In this document: piece after piece, positions 12,500-25,640 of the stretch
How the letters are laid out: each line of letters starts with the position of its first letter
Position numbering within the stretch: position 1 is the first letter of the stretch
Source of the DNA: Anagrus nilaparvatae
Lineage: Eukaryota > Arthropoda > Insecta > Hymenoptera > Mymaridae
NCBI GenBank assembly: GCA_022575985.1
Contig: JAKSXM010000007.1
Location: 12,154,501-12,218,500 of the forward strand
Length of the DNA: 64,000 nt
Reading direction: 5' to 3'
The notes under the pieces: model-generated
Told to the model about the DNA's origin: nothing
The model's input: only the letters and a program-made list of their open reading frames with translations
The model's database searches: none
Program-made: the position numbers and the translations under genes

Positions 12500-12720
12500 A
12501 TAACCCATTACCGCTCTGCCGCCCAGGCAGCCAAAACGTGCCACTTATGATTAATACCGGCTTAGATTTTCATTAAAAATAAAATAAAATTGTTTTAAGA
12601 TTAGAAACTCATGAGGAATTCAATTTTAGAATCATTTTTTACCAACAAACCCTCAGAAAATGTCTACAAGGGGTGGAAAGTTAAAAAACAAGCAATTTTA
12701 GCCCTGTTTTGCGGCCAAAG
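12500..12720 (-). repeat. Dispersed repeat B, copy 2 (inverted)
   Basis: Reverse-orientation copy of 7005-7215. It contains TAACCCATTACC, AATACCGGCTTAGATTTT and GATTAGAAACTCATGAGGAA in order, and ends in TTTTAGCCC. The two copies are inverted with respect to each other and 5.3 kb apart, with two other elements between them. Confidence 0.6.
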
Positions 12721-14580
12721 CGTGTGCCACTTTGACGTAAATCTTTACTATTCGTAAAATATTGTGTTTTTTTCCTGCTAATTAGTACCCGGAGGTTTTT
12801 GAGGTTGCTAATTTCAAATATGAACTCAAAAAAATCATAAAGTTTGATATAGAGGTGGAAAATTGGGGTGGAAAGGGGTGAAAAATCGGTTTTTATAAAA
12901 AGCTATATTTTTACTTGAAAAACTATATCGGGGGTTTTTCGAGGTTGCTGATCTCAAATCAGCATTATTTAGTTTTCCGACCATGGATTGTAATATAATG
13001 ATGATTATAATTATATCAAAAATGTATACCCTCTCTTTTTTCTGGATTACCTTTTAAATTTGTGTATAGAATCACCCATATACAATTATTTGGAATAAAA
13101 TGTATACCTGCATTAACCTCGGTATATATATTAATCCCGCGTGCGCGTCTTGCCGACGAAGTGTATAGCGTCATTGTATGACGTCAGCAAATCCCTACCT
13201 CTTTTATTTTGTATTTTTTTTTATTCTTTTTTAAAAAAAATACAACCCGCTTAAAATTCTTAATAGTCATACTTGATTTTTCAAATAATAAATATTTTCA
13301 AAATATTTTTTAATTTTACCTAATAAAAAATTATTAAAAAAAATTTTTCTTTAATTTCACACTTTTTTTTAAATTCTTGATTTAATTTTTTATGTAAGAT
13401 TATATTATATATATTGTTAAATATGTTAATTCATTTTTTATTACAATAGTATTACTCAGCAATTATCAATTAAAAATAAAAAAAATTTTCTGTATTTTTT
13501 TTCTTTTTGAAAATAAATCTTAAAAAAAGTATATATACCGCATTTAAAAAGGCTATAAAACAATAATTTATTTTTGCACTTGTTGCATATATTTTCTGTT
13601 TATATTATACAGCACGGTGTTTTAATGTAAATATTTATAATTTTACCTATGTCTATAACATTAATTACAATATCTAAAAATAGGCAAAAATCGAGACCTA
13701 CAATGCGATCTAAATAAAATAAATTAAATTACACGCTTAAATATTCTTATAAAACCATTACATAAAAAGCATTATATTTCTTTTTTATCAATAAAATATA
13801 ATGTCACTTTGCTTTAAAAAAAAAAAGCATAAATTTTACATAAAAAAAAATTTAATAATCCTAAACATTTTCAATACAAAAAAAAGTAACATTTGTGCTT
13901 TTATTTATTGATTTTTTTAGCTTTGTAAAAATTTTCGTTTAGATTACAAAAGATTATAAATAAAAGCTATAGTGTAAATTCTATATTTTATTTATGCGAT
14001 AACATTTATTTTTATTATATATATTTTTTTTTTTGTAAAAAACAGTTTTAAGAGGTCGTTAAAATATCTTGATCTTTCGCACAATATTTTATTAAATATT
14101 TATAATATAATAGTTTTCTTATCTTTAAGATATAAAAAATAATAAATTTTGCATATTTTTTACGTCTGCTATATTATAAAAATTTTCGAGTCATTTTAAA
14201 AAGCCCATAAATTTAAATAAATGTTATAATTAAAAATACAATTATTAAATACTCATCCAATATAATTGAGCGAAATTTCGAATATTTTATATTTTTTTCT
14301 CGGCGAAAAATGTGGAGCATTGGAAAAATCGGCGAGATGAATTCTTTTTGGATCTAAAATTAGACTCAAAAATGTATAAGTATCTAAAAAAAATTTTTTT
14401 AAAGTAATCTTCCTCGAAAGTAATAGAATCTAATTGTTTATAGACGCAAAAGTATCTTATTTAGTCCTTGGTTGAAAAAAGAAAAGAAGAAAAATTTATT
14501 GAATTGTTTTTTGCAAAAGAATAAGGCAAAAGATAACTAAAATGTTTATTAGTTATTTAAGTATAGTGGGGGGTGTTTAA
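12721..14580. other. Intergenic, upstream of CREB
   Basis: 12721-13140 is repeat-like (GGTGGAAAGGGGTG, GGGTTTTTCGAGGTTGC). The rest is AT-rich. A perfect CRE (TGACGTCA) lies at 13179-13186 in a locally GC-richer patch (13130-13200). No gene is seen. Confidence 0.45.
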
Positions 14581-14968
14581 TGGTAGGGGAAAAATATTGT
14601 TTTCTCTCTCGCACTCATTAATTCAAAGCACATGAAAATTCCGCCATTTTAACGATGACGCGTTTTAGAGCCAACAATATTGTAGTGTGAGTGGAAGCAC
14701 GAAAATTTTGGTGGGTTCCTCCACTAGTGACGAATCTACTGGATATAGTTTTGACGTGGCTGCTACGTAGCTGCCCCGTTTTTCTTCTCTTTTAACTTGA
14801 ACTTTATATTTTCAATATATTATTGTGTATCACATACACACATACATATATATATATATACATAAATATACAGCAAGTAATAATAGCGATCGCAGCGAAA
14901 ACCGCTGTTGACGACGAGAAATACGTAACATCTCACACTACCTCGTTTTTCTCTCGCTCTTGACTGCG
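14581..14968 (+). promoter_or_regulatory. Putative CREB promoter and non-coding first exon
   Basis: A GC-richer stretch between AT-rich flanks with CRE-like half sites, TGACG at 14656-14660 and TGACGTGG at 14752-14759. It ends in a strong splice donor (TGACTGCG/GTAAGTAT, exon end 14968) in the right orientation for CREB. The transcription start is not identifiable. CRE sites upstream of a CREB gene would fit autoregulation, but that is inference. Confidence 0.45.
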
Positions 14969-15331
14969 GTAAGTATATTGACTACAAAAAAAAATAATAA
15001 TTACAACGTCACTTCAAAACATCTTTAACATTCAGAAATAAATCATTTATTTCGACAAAAATTTTCAATGTTTACTATCAGCTAAAAGGATTTTCATTTT
15101 GACATGTGCACTTTGCTGAACTCTATCAGCAATTGTTTTTTACATTTTTTACATAATATAATACTATAAAGGATAATAATATTGATAATAAATATACAGC
15201 TGTGCCTTAATCGTTTAAATACCTGCATGAGGAATCAATAATTAAAGTGTTATTATTTTTCGTTTTTACAAATTGTAAATAAAAACTTTTCCGCGCTAGA
15301 CTTCTTTTTTTTTTCTTTTTTTTTTAATAAT

Positions 15332-15362
15332 ATGGCGTCTGATCACCGACGAAGACGAAAAA
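15332..15362 (+). other. Possible alternative 5' exon of CREB with an upstream ATG
   Basis: An ATG at 15332 opens a ten-codon frame (MASDHRRRRK) that runs into a good donor (AAAAA/GTAAGT, exon end 15362). If spliced to the acceptor at 15804, the frame continues for 18 codons past the CREB ATG in another frame and stops at a TAG. It would therefore act as an upstream ORF overlapping the CREB start rather than an N-terminal extension. The exon's 5' end is unknown. Confidence 0.35.
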
Positions 15363-15823
15363 GTAAGTTTATCATTATCCTCTTTTAAAGAACCTAATTA
15401 TTTACAAAATACGAATTTGGTGATTTATACAATTTTGATATTAAAAAATAAAAATAATTTTACTTTCTAACAAAAAGAAACAAATATTCGAGAAAAATAA
15501 AAATAATAACATTGGCACGAGGTTTTTTGGAGTCATAATAAAAAAGAAGGGGGAAAATTAATAATAATTGTTTTTTTTAAAGTAAATTTTAATATTAAAT
15601 TTTTTTTACTTAGTATATAGTGATTGTATTTTTTTTTTAATACTTGGGTAAATATAAGAAATAATTTAAAAGATAAAACAATATGATACATTTTTATGTT
15701 GATGTAAATACTTTGTGGATTACTCCAATATTAAATTGGCGGGAGAATTCAATACTTGCTCTAGTTATTTTATTATTTTAAATAAATGAATTTTTTAATT
15801 GCAGGACCTGAGGCCTGTGGGCT

Positions 15824-18799
15824 ATGGAAAGTATGGTTGAGGAGAATGGATCAGCTATAGACCCATTATCAACAGGAACAGATGGTGATAGTGTACCAGC
15901 TATTACATCCGTACAAACTATAAATAGAAATCAACAACCAACTCATCAACTAGTTGCATCTACCAGCATTGTACAACTAACTTTACCAACATTGACTCAG
16001 GTATACAGGAGTTGTTTTTTTCTCCAGTGCATCTAATTTGTTTTTGTTTATGTGTTTTGTTTCTATTGGAAAGCATGAAATTGATTTTATTTTTTTTGTG
16101 TGAATAATGCTGGTTTATGTGTGTTAAATTATTATTGTGAATGTCAACTTGTTGGTCTGCTTAAAATAAATGATAATTTAATTTTTAAATAGCTGCATAA
16201 TTCTTTTTGTCAAGACTATGGCTAAAATTTGTGCTGTTTTATTTGCCTTATTTTTTTAATTTAATATTTTATTTAAATACATAAATTTTTAGGTGCAGTC
16301 AGTTATACAACCAAATCAGCAATCTGTTATTCAAACAGCGACAAACATTCAACCAGTTGCTATATCAAAAGCCAATGTTATTCTTGTCAGCAAACCAAAC
16401 TCAGTAATTCAAACTGCTCAAGGTAGTTTACAAACGCTTCAGGTAAATTTTTGAATTATTTTATTAATTAATTGTATAATTAATATTTACCATATGAAAT
16501 TAGGTTGTTGAAACTGGAAGCGATGACAGTTATTCAGATGAAGAATCGCCAAAAAAAAGACGCGATATTTTATCAAGAAGACCATCATACAGAAAAATTT
16601 TGAATGATCTTGGTGGAGGTGAAATTGCTGGTAAGTTATTATTTTAAACATCTATAAAATAAGGTTCACATTTTTTTTTCTATTATATTCTAATCTATCT
16701 TCCAAAAATGTATGTCAGTTCATACTTCAAAAAAAATATTTAAAATATTCTATTTGGTTTTGAAAAAAATATATTTTAAATGCAGATAAAATGTCATACC
16801 AAGCAAAAATAAAATATTCTATACAATCAAGCCTATACTTAATAAAAATTTACCTTATTCTGTTAAGTTATTTTGAAGATTATTTGAAATTAAATAAGCA
16901 AAATCAAAAAAATTTAGTGAGCCAAATAAATAAAAATATTAATAAAAAAGACTCAAATAATTTATCAGAGAATAAAAATCTAGATATAACTTTCCATATT
17001 ATAATTAATTTAATGAATTCCTAACAAAAGCAAATTATTAAGAAATATTAGAAAAAAATTTTAATACACAAATATCAAAATTCGTAACAACAAATAATCA
17101 GTTATAATAAAACTTATAATATTTTCATCATTATACTTGTGAATAGATCATTTTATACCTAATTTTTCTTGAACAAATAATCAGTTAGAGAATTATTTAG
17201 CAATAAATATCAAGACATTAAAACATATTAGAAGCTTTCTATTGATTTATTTTTAGTACTTAATCAATTTTTTTTAACGTTCATTTTAGTATGATCTGAC
17301 TGCATGAATTAAATTATAATTTAGCATGCAAATTTACAGCATTATATAAAACAATTTTTAACAATTATTTGTTTTTACTATATAAAATAAACCACAAAAT
17401 CATTCAGAAATAAATTGTTTTTTTTTTTTTTTTGTTTTTTTAACATGCAAGCCTGAAAACTCTCTTTGAGAATAACTCATAAGCCTTTCGGAGAAAAAAT
17501 ATCTTATTTACTCTTTTTAAAGGCTTCTTGCGTTAGCTATTAAAATTTACAAAAACTTTTAAAACGTAAATAGTCAGTTTTTAAACTATGTGGCAAAATT
17601 TGTTGATAGTCTTTTTACAATAAAAAAAATTTGAAATAAGTAAGATATCAAGATTCTTATTAGTAGGAAAACAAAAATTTTTTAGCAAGTAAATGCAATA
17701 AAAATTAAAATAATTTACAAGAAAGTAATAGGGACATTGATTGGTTAGGTGTTCCAGAGGGTTGTATGAAACTTGAATCCTCTTCTGAATGTGACTCTAA
17801 TGTGGACAGTGAAGTATCTTCCCATTCGCTCCATTACCAATCAGGTTGGTTATTTTTACTTTTCAATCTTTTCCTAAGCAGTCCTTCTTGAATTCAAAAA
17901 ATTTCTAATTTTTCCAACCTATTTTAGTTATTCCAAATATGCATTTAGTCACTTAAATTTTTACTAATTAAACAAAAAAATTTTGAGCAAGATCTAAATT
18001 TTTATTCTATATTTTAACTGTAATAAATTTTGCTTGGTGTGGCATCTTTGCTTGTGGGTTCTTAAATATATTTACTTTTTTAACTTATTTTGCTATTACC
18101 AAATTTGATTATCAGAATAATCAAATATTACTTTCTTTATAAAAATTGCATTAAATATTTGAGAAATTAATTTCTTTTAAAAATTTAGTTTTTTCTAATT
18201 ATTCAAAAACCAAAAAGCATCGCTTTATTTCACAGTCACATGTACTTCTATGTAAATGATTATGGATAACTTTAAAAATATTAAAATTAAATTGTCTCTT
18301 TTATTCTAGTGATTCCAGCCGGTACAATTCAAATATCAAATCAAGGTGAAACGGTGCCAGGATTACATACTTTAACAATGAGTAATTCTACAAATACAGC
18401 AAATATTGTTCAATATGCACAGGGTCAAGAAGCACAATTTTATGTACCTGGTTGGTTAAAATATATATATTTGTATTTTTTTATATTTTCTAAAATTATA
18501 ATTAATTAATTTTGTTTTTTAGCAAGTACAGGACATAACGTTGTCGAAGATGCAGCAAGAAAAAGAGAAATGAGGCTTTTAAAAAATAGGTAATAATTTA
18601 TTTTATATGAATTTTTTGACAATAAAAAATAACAAAATTATTTTTAATATTTAGAGAGGCAGCTCGTGAATGTAGAAGAAAAAAGAAAGAATACATAAAA
18701 TGTTTAGAAAATCGTGTAGCAGTTTTAGAAAATAGAAATCAAACATTAATTGATGAATTGAAATCTTTAAAAGAGTTATACCAACAAAAAACCGACTGA
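15824..18799 (+). CDS. CrebB: CREB-family bZIP transcription factor (CREB/CREM/ATF1 type)
   Basis: Seven coding exons join in frame: 15824-16000, 16293-16442, 16504-16630, 17749-17844, 18310-18450, 18523-18589 and 18655-18799 (903 nt, 300 residues). The first coding exon starts at the acceptor at 15804. Residues about 60-109 are a Gln/Val-rich activation segment (VIQPNQQSVIQT). Residues about 128-142 are the kinase-inducible domain with the PKA/CBP motif RRPSYRKIL (phospho-acceptor Ser about 137). A second activation segment spans about 184-230. The C-terminus is the basic region (RLLKNREAARECRRKKKEY) and leucine zipper (CLENRVAVLENRNQTL), ending KTD as in vertebrate CREB. It binds CRE sites (TGACGTCA) as a dimer in the nucleus. 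Exon 17749-17844 (96 nt, phase-neutral) is probably alternative, since a 268-residue form stays in frame without it. The orthology is very likely; the exact paralog name less so. Confidence 0.93.
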
Positions 18800-21000
18800 A
18801 AATCGGTAATTGAAAAACTGAACATTGTTAATGTGAAAATGAAAATCATTATTGTATAAATAATGAGATTGTTGGTGTCGGTGATTATAATAAACTGAAA
18901 AAAATTAAATCGCTTATACATTTTTAAGTGAATATATATTGTAAAATATTTTATGTAATTTATACTATCTTATTAAGGCTTGTGAAACTTGCTATGACTA
19001 AAGCGAGAAGCCAAAGTTTAAAATGGAGTGAAATACGCAGAAAAACAAATTACAAAAATTATTTTTTTTATGAAAAATCTATTATTATTATCAAAAACTC
19101 AATAGAATCTTAAAAAATCAGTTTTTCTTTGTTCTTTTGAAATAGCATTTTTATTAACAAAATTTTTAACTATCAAAAACTAAGTAATTATTGATTTTAC
19201 GTATACGTGGAAAAAAAAGAAAAAATGTTGGCTTAATTAAATAAGCAGTTATAATTAAAAGTCATTTTCAGTTTAGAAAAATAAAATGGTCACTTATTGT
19301 TAATTTAATAAGGATTGCTGGTAAATCGCTAAAAATATAATCTACCAGAAATTGATGATTGCTGGTAAATCAATAGTAAATAACTAAAATATATATAATG
19401 AATAGTTGAAAATTTATGATATTAAAGAAAATGTTGTCTGTTTATTAATTTTTAAGATATATATACAGTTTTATTGTATAAATTTTCTTATTGGAGTGCC
19501 TTGAAAATTATATACACTATTTGATTATTATAGTCTACAAAAGCATTTTAAATTTCTATTATGTCTGAAAATCACTAATTTTGTGTAATATCACAAAGGA
19601 ATCTTTTAATAATAAGTTCTAAGTGAAATATTTAACTCAAAATAATTGAACAAATACATATAATTAAGAAACAAATGCAAATTAATTGTAGTATTATAAA
19701 CGCAAACATTTTCGTATAGAAAATGCGTTATTCAATCTCAAAGTTGTTGATTGCACTTATATTAACTGTTCTTTTTACAAAAGATAACTTTACTACTCTC
19801 ACTTATTTATTATGAGGTAATAAATATTTCACACAGAATTTACGAAAGATCGTTCCTTTGCATACAGAAAAAGCAATTATTTTATGTAAAATTTTTAAAT
19901 TATCCAAACATCCTTAAATACATGCATAATATTTATAACTCAATTATTATTTTTTTTATAATTATCTCAAATAGAATTGTTTGTTACTATAATTTCATTC
20001 AAAAAAAAAAAAAAAATAGTGATAAATGAATCGTTCTTAAAGTCTTAAAAAATGAAAAAATAATTATTTTTTAAGAAAATTGTAAATGTATGTTATATAT
20101 AAAATAGGTCACCAATATGAATGAGATTTTTAATCTATTTGTGTCAATGGAAAACAAAAAAATAAAATGTTTGATATTTTTTCGTTAAAATAAAGTAAAA
20201 TTATGTAATAATATTCATCGATGCATCTTTTAACTGAATTATAGATTTCAATCATAAAATATAAATTTTTTCTAATGTTTTTAAATGTATGATAAAAAAA
20301 TAATCATATGATTTCATTTTATGTGCAAAAATATAGTATAAGATTTTAAATTTAAGTTTCATTTTTATGTAATTATTTGTATAATTTTTTGTGTATATTT
20401 TTTTGGTTACTACTATTACTACTACTATTGCGCTTATATATATTTATAGTAAATAATGTACATAAATATTAAATAATTGTATTTTTACATATCATTGGCC
20501 TTCTTACAAAAGAAAAAAAAAAAATACAAAAATGTCTATGTAAAATAATTAATTGTTGTTCATGCATTATTCCTAAATAGAATAAAAAGACCAAAATAGT
20601 ACTCTTATTTAGAGAATTTACAGAATAAATAATAAAGACATGTCTAAAAGTGATAAATTTAAAATAAATTATGTTCAGCATTAACTTTTTTTTAGTATTT
20701 TTTCATTATAAAAGAAATCTGGTAGTTGAATTGTTGATTTTAGTTTAAAAAAGTTTTACGTAACTCGTATGATTGTTAACTAAAATGAAAAATTTAATCG
20801 CAATTTTCAACTAATTATCACTTACATATTTTATAATTTTGTTTATGCAATTTATATACAGCTCTATTTATTAATTGTAAGCTTACGTGGCTATAAAATT
20901 TTAATTTTATTTTTTACTTGTAGTAATAATAAATGTAAATATATTTACTGTTTATTAAAAATTGATTTTTTTTTTAAATTTATACATACAGCTAGATTGC
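18800..21000 (+). other. CREB 3' UTR and downstream DNA
   Basis: After the TGA at 18797 the sequence is AT-rich with several AATAAA signals, so the transcript end cannot be fixed. Short frames here (for example 18928-19113 and 20469-20681) are incidental. Confidence 0.4.
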
Positions 21001-22822
21001 TTTGTTTAAATATTCAACCAACTGGTTCTTATTAACTAATTTTTTAATTTTTAAGCTTGTAATATATTAGCAATATGCATGACTGTAAATTTTTTTATTA
21101 CTTATTTTGCTCACCCAGGGGGTGTGTATTATTACTTATTGTTATAGTTTTATTTAAAATTTAATATTTTAGCACTTTTGAATATTGATCAAACCTCATA
21201 GCATAATTTTGCAATCCTGAAAAATTTATAATGAAAGAAAAAAATTTCATCGGAAATTCAGGAAAAGAATTTTTTTAACTATAAATAATAGTAAAACAAA
21301 AATTACCGATGCTGTGAAAAAAAATAAAAAATCTTTATGGTCGTGAATAAATTAAAAAATTTTTTGACTAGTGATAGAATCAGTGAAATTAAGATGTATT
21401 TTTTTAAACATTTTTTTTGCTAGTGCTTCTAAAAAAAATCTTGAACTTTGCACACTAAACAGTATAAAAGTTTGGAAAGTTTAATATAAAAACAATAAAT
21501 TATGTATATTTTCAAAATTTTATTCATCAAATTATTCATAATTGTCATATTATTCACAATTAATTATTTTTTTTTATACAAATATTAAAAGCAAAAATTC
21601 TCTATTAACTATTTTCGAGAATTTTCAATGCAACGCTATGTAAAACTTATTTATAATTAATTAATAAAAAGTTCATTTATTTTATAATATTTTCAAAAAT
21701 TTACAAAAAAGTGTAAAAATTCACACATTTTCATTCCATTTTTTAATTATATAACGATACTAAACTTCACTGCGCATACTTAATTTTATTTAAGTCAGTT
21801 TAATATACACATCCTCAAAGAGAGAAATAAACTCTCTCTAAAAGGAACTTTATTTATTGCGGAACAAAAATTTAGGTAATAATGTCAAAAACTAATTAAT
21901 AACTAATTTTTTTTAACATTTTCATTTAATAATTAAATTAAATTGAAAATAAGTGACATAATAATATATATATAATATATATATATATTTATAGAAATCG
22001 GTATATAAGTCCTAAAATTTATAAAATATTTTTATACACAAAATGATTTACTTAATATTTTATATTCACACCATTAAGATTTAAGGAAAAATGCAACGAA
22101 AATATATTTTTTATTTAAAAACTTTTTAAATAATAAATAAGAATTGAATAGATCTTTTTTTGAAAACAATATTTTTTTCTAAGGTGTTTATTTTTTATTC
22201 ATAATTAATTATTTTAATAAATTTTGAAAAATGTGCCGATAAAGTTAATGAATAATAAACACATTAAGATAAAAATATTATATTTAAAAATGAGTCATTT
22301 CAATTTTTATTTTACAAAACTGCACCAGAGTATTATTTATAATTTTTTAATCTTTTAAATGAGAATGATAATATGTACATCTAATATGCAGTAAAAATTG
22401 AAATTTTATTTAAATGCATAATAGTTTCTTAATGAATTAACAGTGATTTGATAATTTCAAATAAAACGAAATCAGTAAACTACTCGTGATATTTTTAAAA
22501 TCAATATTTAAATAATAAATAACAAAAAAATTATATTAGCTGATTAAACTGTATTTTTTTAATATTTTTTTCCTCAAACTATAATGGTATCAATCAAAAA
22601 ATGTCTATTACGAGTATTTTATTTCAATTTGAAAATCGCTCTATAAATCTTAAGATTACAACAACTTTTAATTACATTATGCTTTATTTTATACATTCGT
22701 CATTTTAATTAAATACCTTGATATATATATATATATATTAAATAAAAATTTGAGTCTGAAGTTTTTATTCCTAGAATTATAGTTCTTTTCTTGAATTTTT
22801 ATACAGACAACATAAATAATAA
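21001..22822. other. AT-rich DNA between convergent CREB and Fl(2)d genes
   Basis: Contains AT dinucleotide runs (21960-22000, 22720-22740). It probably includes the Fl(2)d 3' UTR on the minus side. No further gene is seen. Confidence 0.45.
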
Positions 22823-25349
22823 TCACTCTGCATCACTTTGTAACGTTTCTCCGTTAGTTACAATGCTATTGTCTACATCTTCATTACGATCTGTACTGCT
22901 AGAAACATGTGTTTCTCTACGTTTTTTCTTTTGCATTATCTTTTCATCATCACCACTACTTGCTACACTACTTTTTTCCCTTTTTGATCTGTCCCTTCCC
23001 CTTGTCGTTCTCGTTAACACTTCTTCACCATTTGTTTTTCCACTGTTGTTTTTATTGTTACTATTTGTTTTAGTTCTTAATGTTCTTTTATTATTACGAT
23101 TTATTTCTTCTTCTTCATCAATACGTTCATTTTCAACTTTTATCATTAAATCTGATGTCGAATCATTTGAACTTTCATCATTATTATGTTCAGTTTGTTT
23201 TATTTCTGTCCTATTTTCTATTACTTTTTCAACACTTAAATTACAATCAACACTTTCCAGTTGAATAGAATTTTCTAAAGGTAACGGAGGAGTCCGAGCT
23301 CCTTTAAACCGATCACTATCTTCAGTTTTTACTTTAACTTCTGTAGAAATTTCAGAAGTTGTCAAAGTTTCATTATTTTCTTCTTTTTTAATTATCGGAG
23401 GAGTATGAGGTGATAAACCATTTGTCAGATTATTTTCCCCTGCATTTGCTTTTAATGTTAGATTTTCCTGTTGCAACAGAGTAACTGATTCATGAGCTTT
23501 GCGCAATTCTTGTTGCAAAAAATATATTGTACTTTGCATTCCTTCAACATCTTCATCTAAATCTTGCAAAAATTCATCTAACTCTAAAAAATTATAACAT
23601 AATATCATTAAATACGAAATTTTTGCTTAACATTTGCTTGTTATATATAAATTGTTATATACCTGACTGTGATTTCTTTACTTCTTCACTAAAACTTTTT
23701 TGAAGAGCTAATTCTCCTTCTAATTTTGCCATGCGACCACTAGAAATCATTCTACCTAACTCTTCATTTTCTTGATATAATAATCTACACTTTGCCATTA
23801 ATCTTTTGCCAGTATTACTAAAATTACAAAAAAAAATTTTTTAATATTTTTATTACAATTTGTAAATACATAGAAAAGGAAATTAATATTTTATTACCTA
23901 TCTGGAGTAAATTTCCATGCACTTAATTCATTTTGTGTATCTTCAAGTTTAGCTTTTGTTGATATTAATTCTTGACGTAATTTTTGAATTAATATATTAA
24001 CAGCAGGATCAAGTAATGTCGATCTTAATGATGCTGCAGTAGGAGCTTGAGCTGCTTTCATTTCGGATATTTGATTCTGAAAAAAAGTGTATTAATTTCC
24101 ATTAACCATGTTTTAAATTGTATAGTAAGTACTAACCATATATTCTTGTAGCTCTTGCTCTTTAGATGCCAATCTTCTAACTAAAACTTTTTCTCTGTGA
24201 GATGCTTCTAAAAATTGTTGACGATATTTTCCTTCTGATTCTTTTAAAGATGTGATTTCTCCTAAAATTAAATTTATTTTATAAAAACATGAACAAATTT
24301 ATTAGTTCTGGATTAAATATTTCAAGTTTTTTTTTTAAAGATTTTGCTGCTTTATATATTGTTTGAAATTCTAGCCTCAAAAAGAAATTTAAGAAAGTAA
24401 ATACTGATTTGAATTCGTAATGTTTAACATTTAAAATCATTTATTAAACGCAAACTTCTATTATTTATAATGATGGGAGTTCAGCAAAATTTAGTTGAAA
24501 CATGATGTAGTGTGGATTATTGAAAATAATTTTGAAGATCCTTAAATAAAAATTTTCTCCTTTAAAAAATAAAACAGCTTAATTAATCTGGAATTCAAGA
24601 TTTTTTGCCACATTTTTTGAAAATTTTGCTGCCGATTTAATAACACATCAAATAAAATTTTAAAAATAAAGCTGTTTTTCAATTTTTGTGCAAAAAAAAT
24701 CAAACGCTTTAGTATAAATTCAAAAAACCATTGATAAAAAAAAACACAAGTATATAAAATTTCTTTAAAAATAATTTAAATAAATATAAAATCATACACT
24801 AACTCATCATACACTGCTTAAAAACCCTTAAGTATTAGATTTGCACTTTAAATTTTCACAGAAATTTGATCCACCATTATTATTTTATCAACACTACTTA
24901 TTTTTATGCACACGTTTCCTCACATCACTTCACCATTAAAATAATGAAAAATATTTTTTACAAACCCAGAAATCAATTAACCCATTGTAACAATAAAAAT
25001 TAGAAAAATTATCATGTAAATTTCACATAATTTTTTTTCAAATCGATATCTTTAACAATTATAATATTTGGGGTTACGAACTATAATTGGGTATTCACTG
25101 TCAAATGAAATCAGTACCTTCATGTGTAACAGCTTGTGACTCCAAATAATCCAAATACTGTTCTTGTTCACGCCATTTGATTAATAAATCTTCTTTACTT
25201 AAATTTTCCAACTGTAATTCAGACAGCTTTACTCTACGATTTGGTTTTTTTGGTGATTGAGGACTGCTTATTTTAACTCCACTGCTATTTGGTGGACTTC
25301 TTGGAGATGATGGTCCTGCCGATTTAACTTCACAACTTTCTTCTGCCAT
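22823..25349 (-). CDS. fl(2)d: Fl(2)d / WTAP, m6A methyltransferase complex and splicing regulator
   Basis: Five exons on the minus strand join in frame: 25349-25118, 24261-24137, 24076-23898, 23817-23663 and 23583-22823 (1452 nt, 483 residues). Family matches run in order: VKLSELQLENLSKEDLLIKW, then LRRL.SKEQELQEYM-type coiled coil, LRSTLLDPAVNILIQKLRQE, NELSAWKFTPD, GKRLMAKCRLLYQENEELGR, and FLQDLDEDVEGMQSTIYFLQ. These are the hallmark blocks of WTAP. The protein is a long coiled coil (about 60-250) followed by a disordered, Glu/Lys/Ser-rich tail with basic clusters (RGRDRSKREK). WTAP/Fl(2)d holds the METTL3-METTL14 writer in nuclear speckles and in flies acts in Sex-lethal-dependent splicing. 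The start is the first ATG before a Ser/Pro-rich leader (SPRSPPNSS). The longest intron (24262-25117) shows nothing special. Confidence 0.93.
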
Positions 25350-25640
25350 TTCAGGTTTAATCTTTAAGTTTTTTTACTCTTTTTATTTAATCTTTAATTA
25401 TCAATTACTCATTATTCATGAGGATTAACTGATGATGCTTCTGAAACATTAAAAAATTTACACATATTTAAATTATAAATTAAAAGTTTGTATATTTTGA
25501 TATAAAAAGAAATTTATGTTCTAAAATCTTAAAAAACATATTGAATTAATTTTTTTCATAAAAAAATTTTTGCCTACATAAGCTTCATAAGCATGTCACG
25601 TACCTTGCGTCTGTTACGACGACATATTATTATAAAAGTA
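25350..25640 (-). other. Fl(2)d 5' UTR exons
   Basis: On the minus strand an acceptor (TGTTTCAG/AAGCATC) starts an exon at 25440 that runs into the coding exon. A donor (GACGCAAG/GTACGTGA) ends a non-coding exon at 25604. The transcription start is unknown. Confidence 0.45.

Noticed and set aside
16791..17024. Possible alternative last exon of CREB after TAAATGCAG (85 codons, would give a form without bZIP)
   Set aside because: It joins in phase to exon 16504-16630, but the sequence is I/N/K-rich as chance AT-rich frames are, and frames of this size are common in the window.
22791..23264. 157-codon + strand frame
   Set aside because: Antisense of the last Fl(2)d exon; S/L/F-rich by complementarity.
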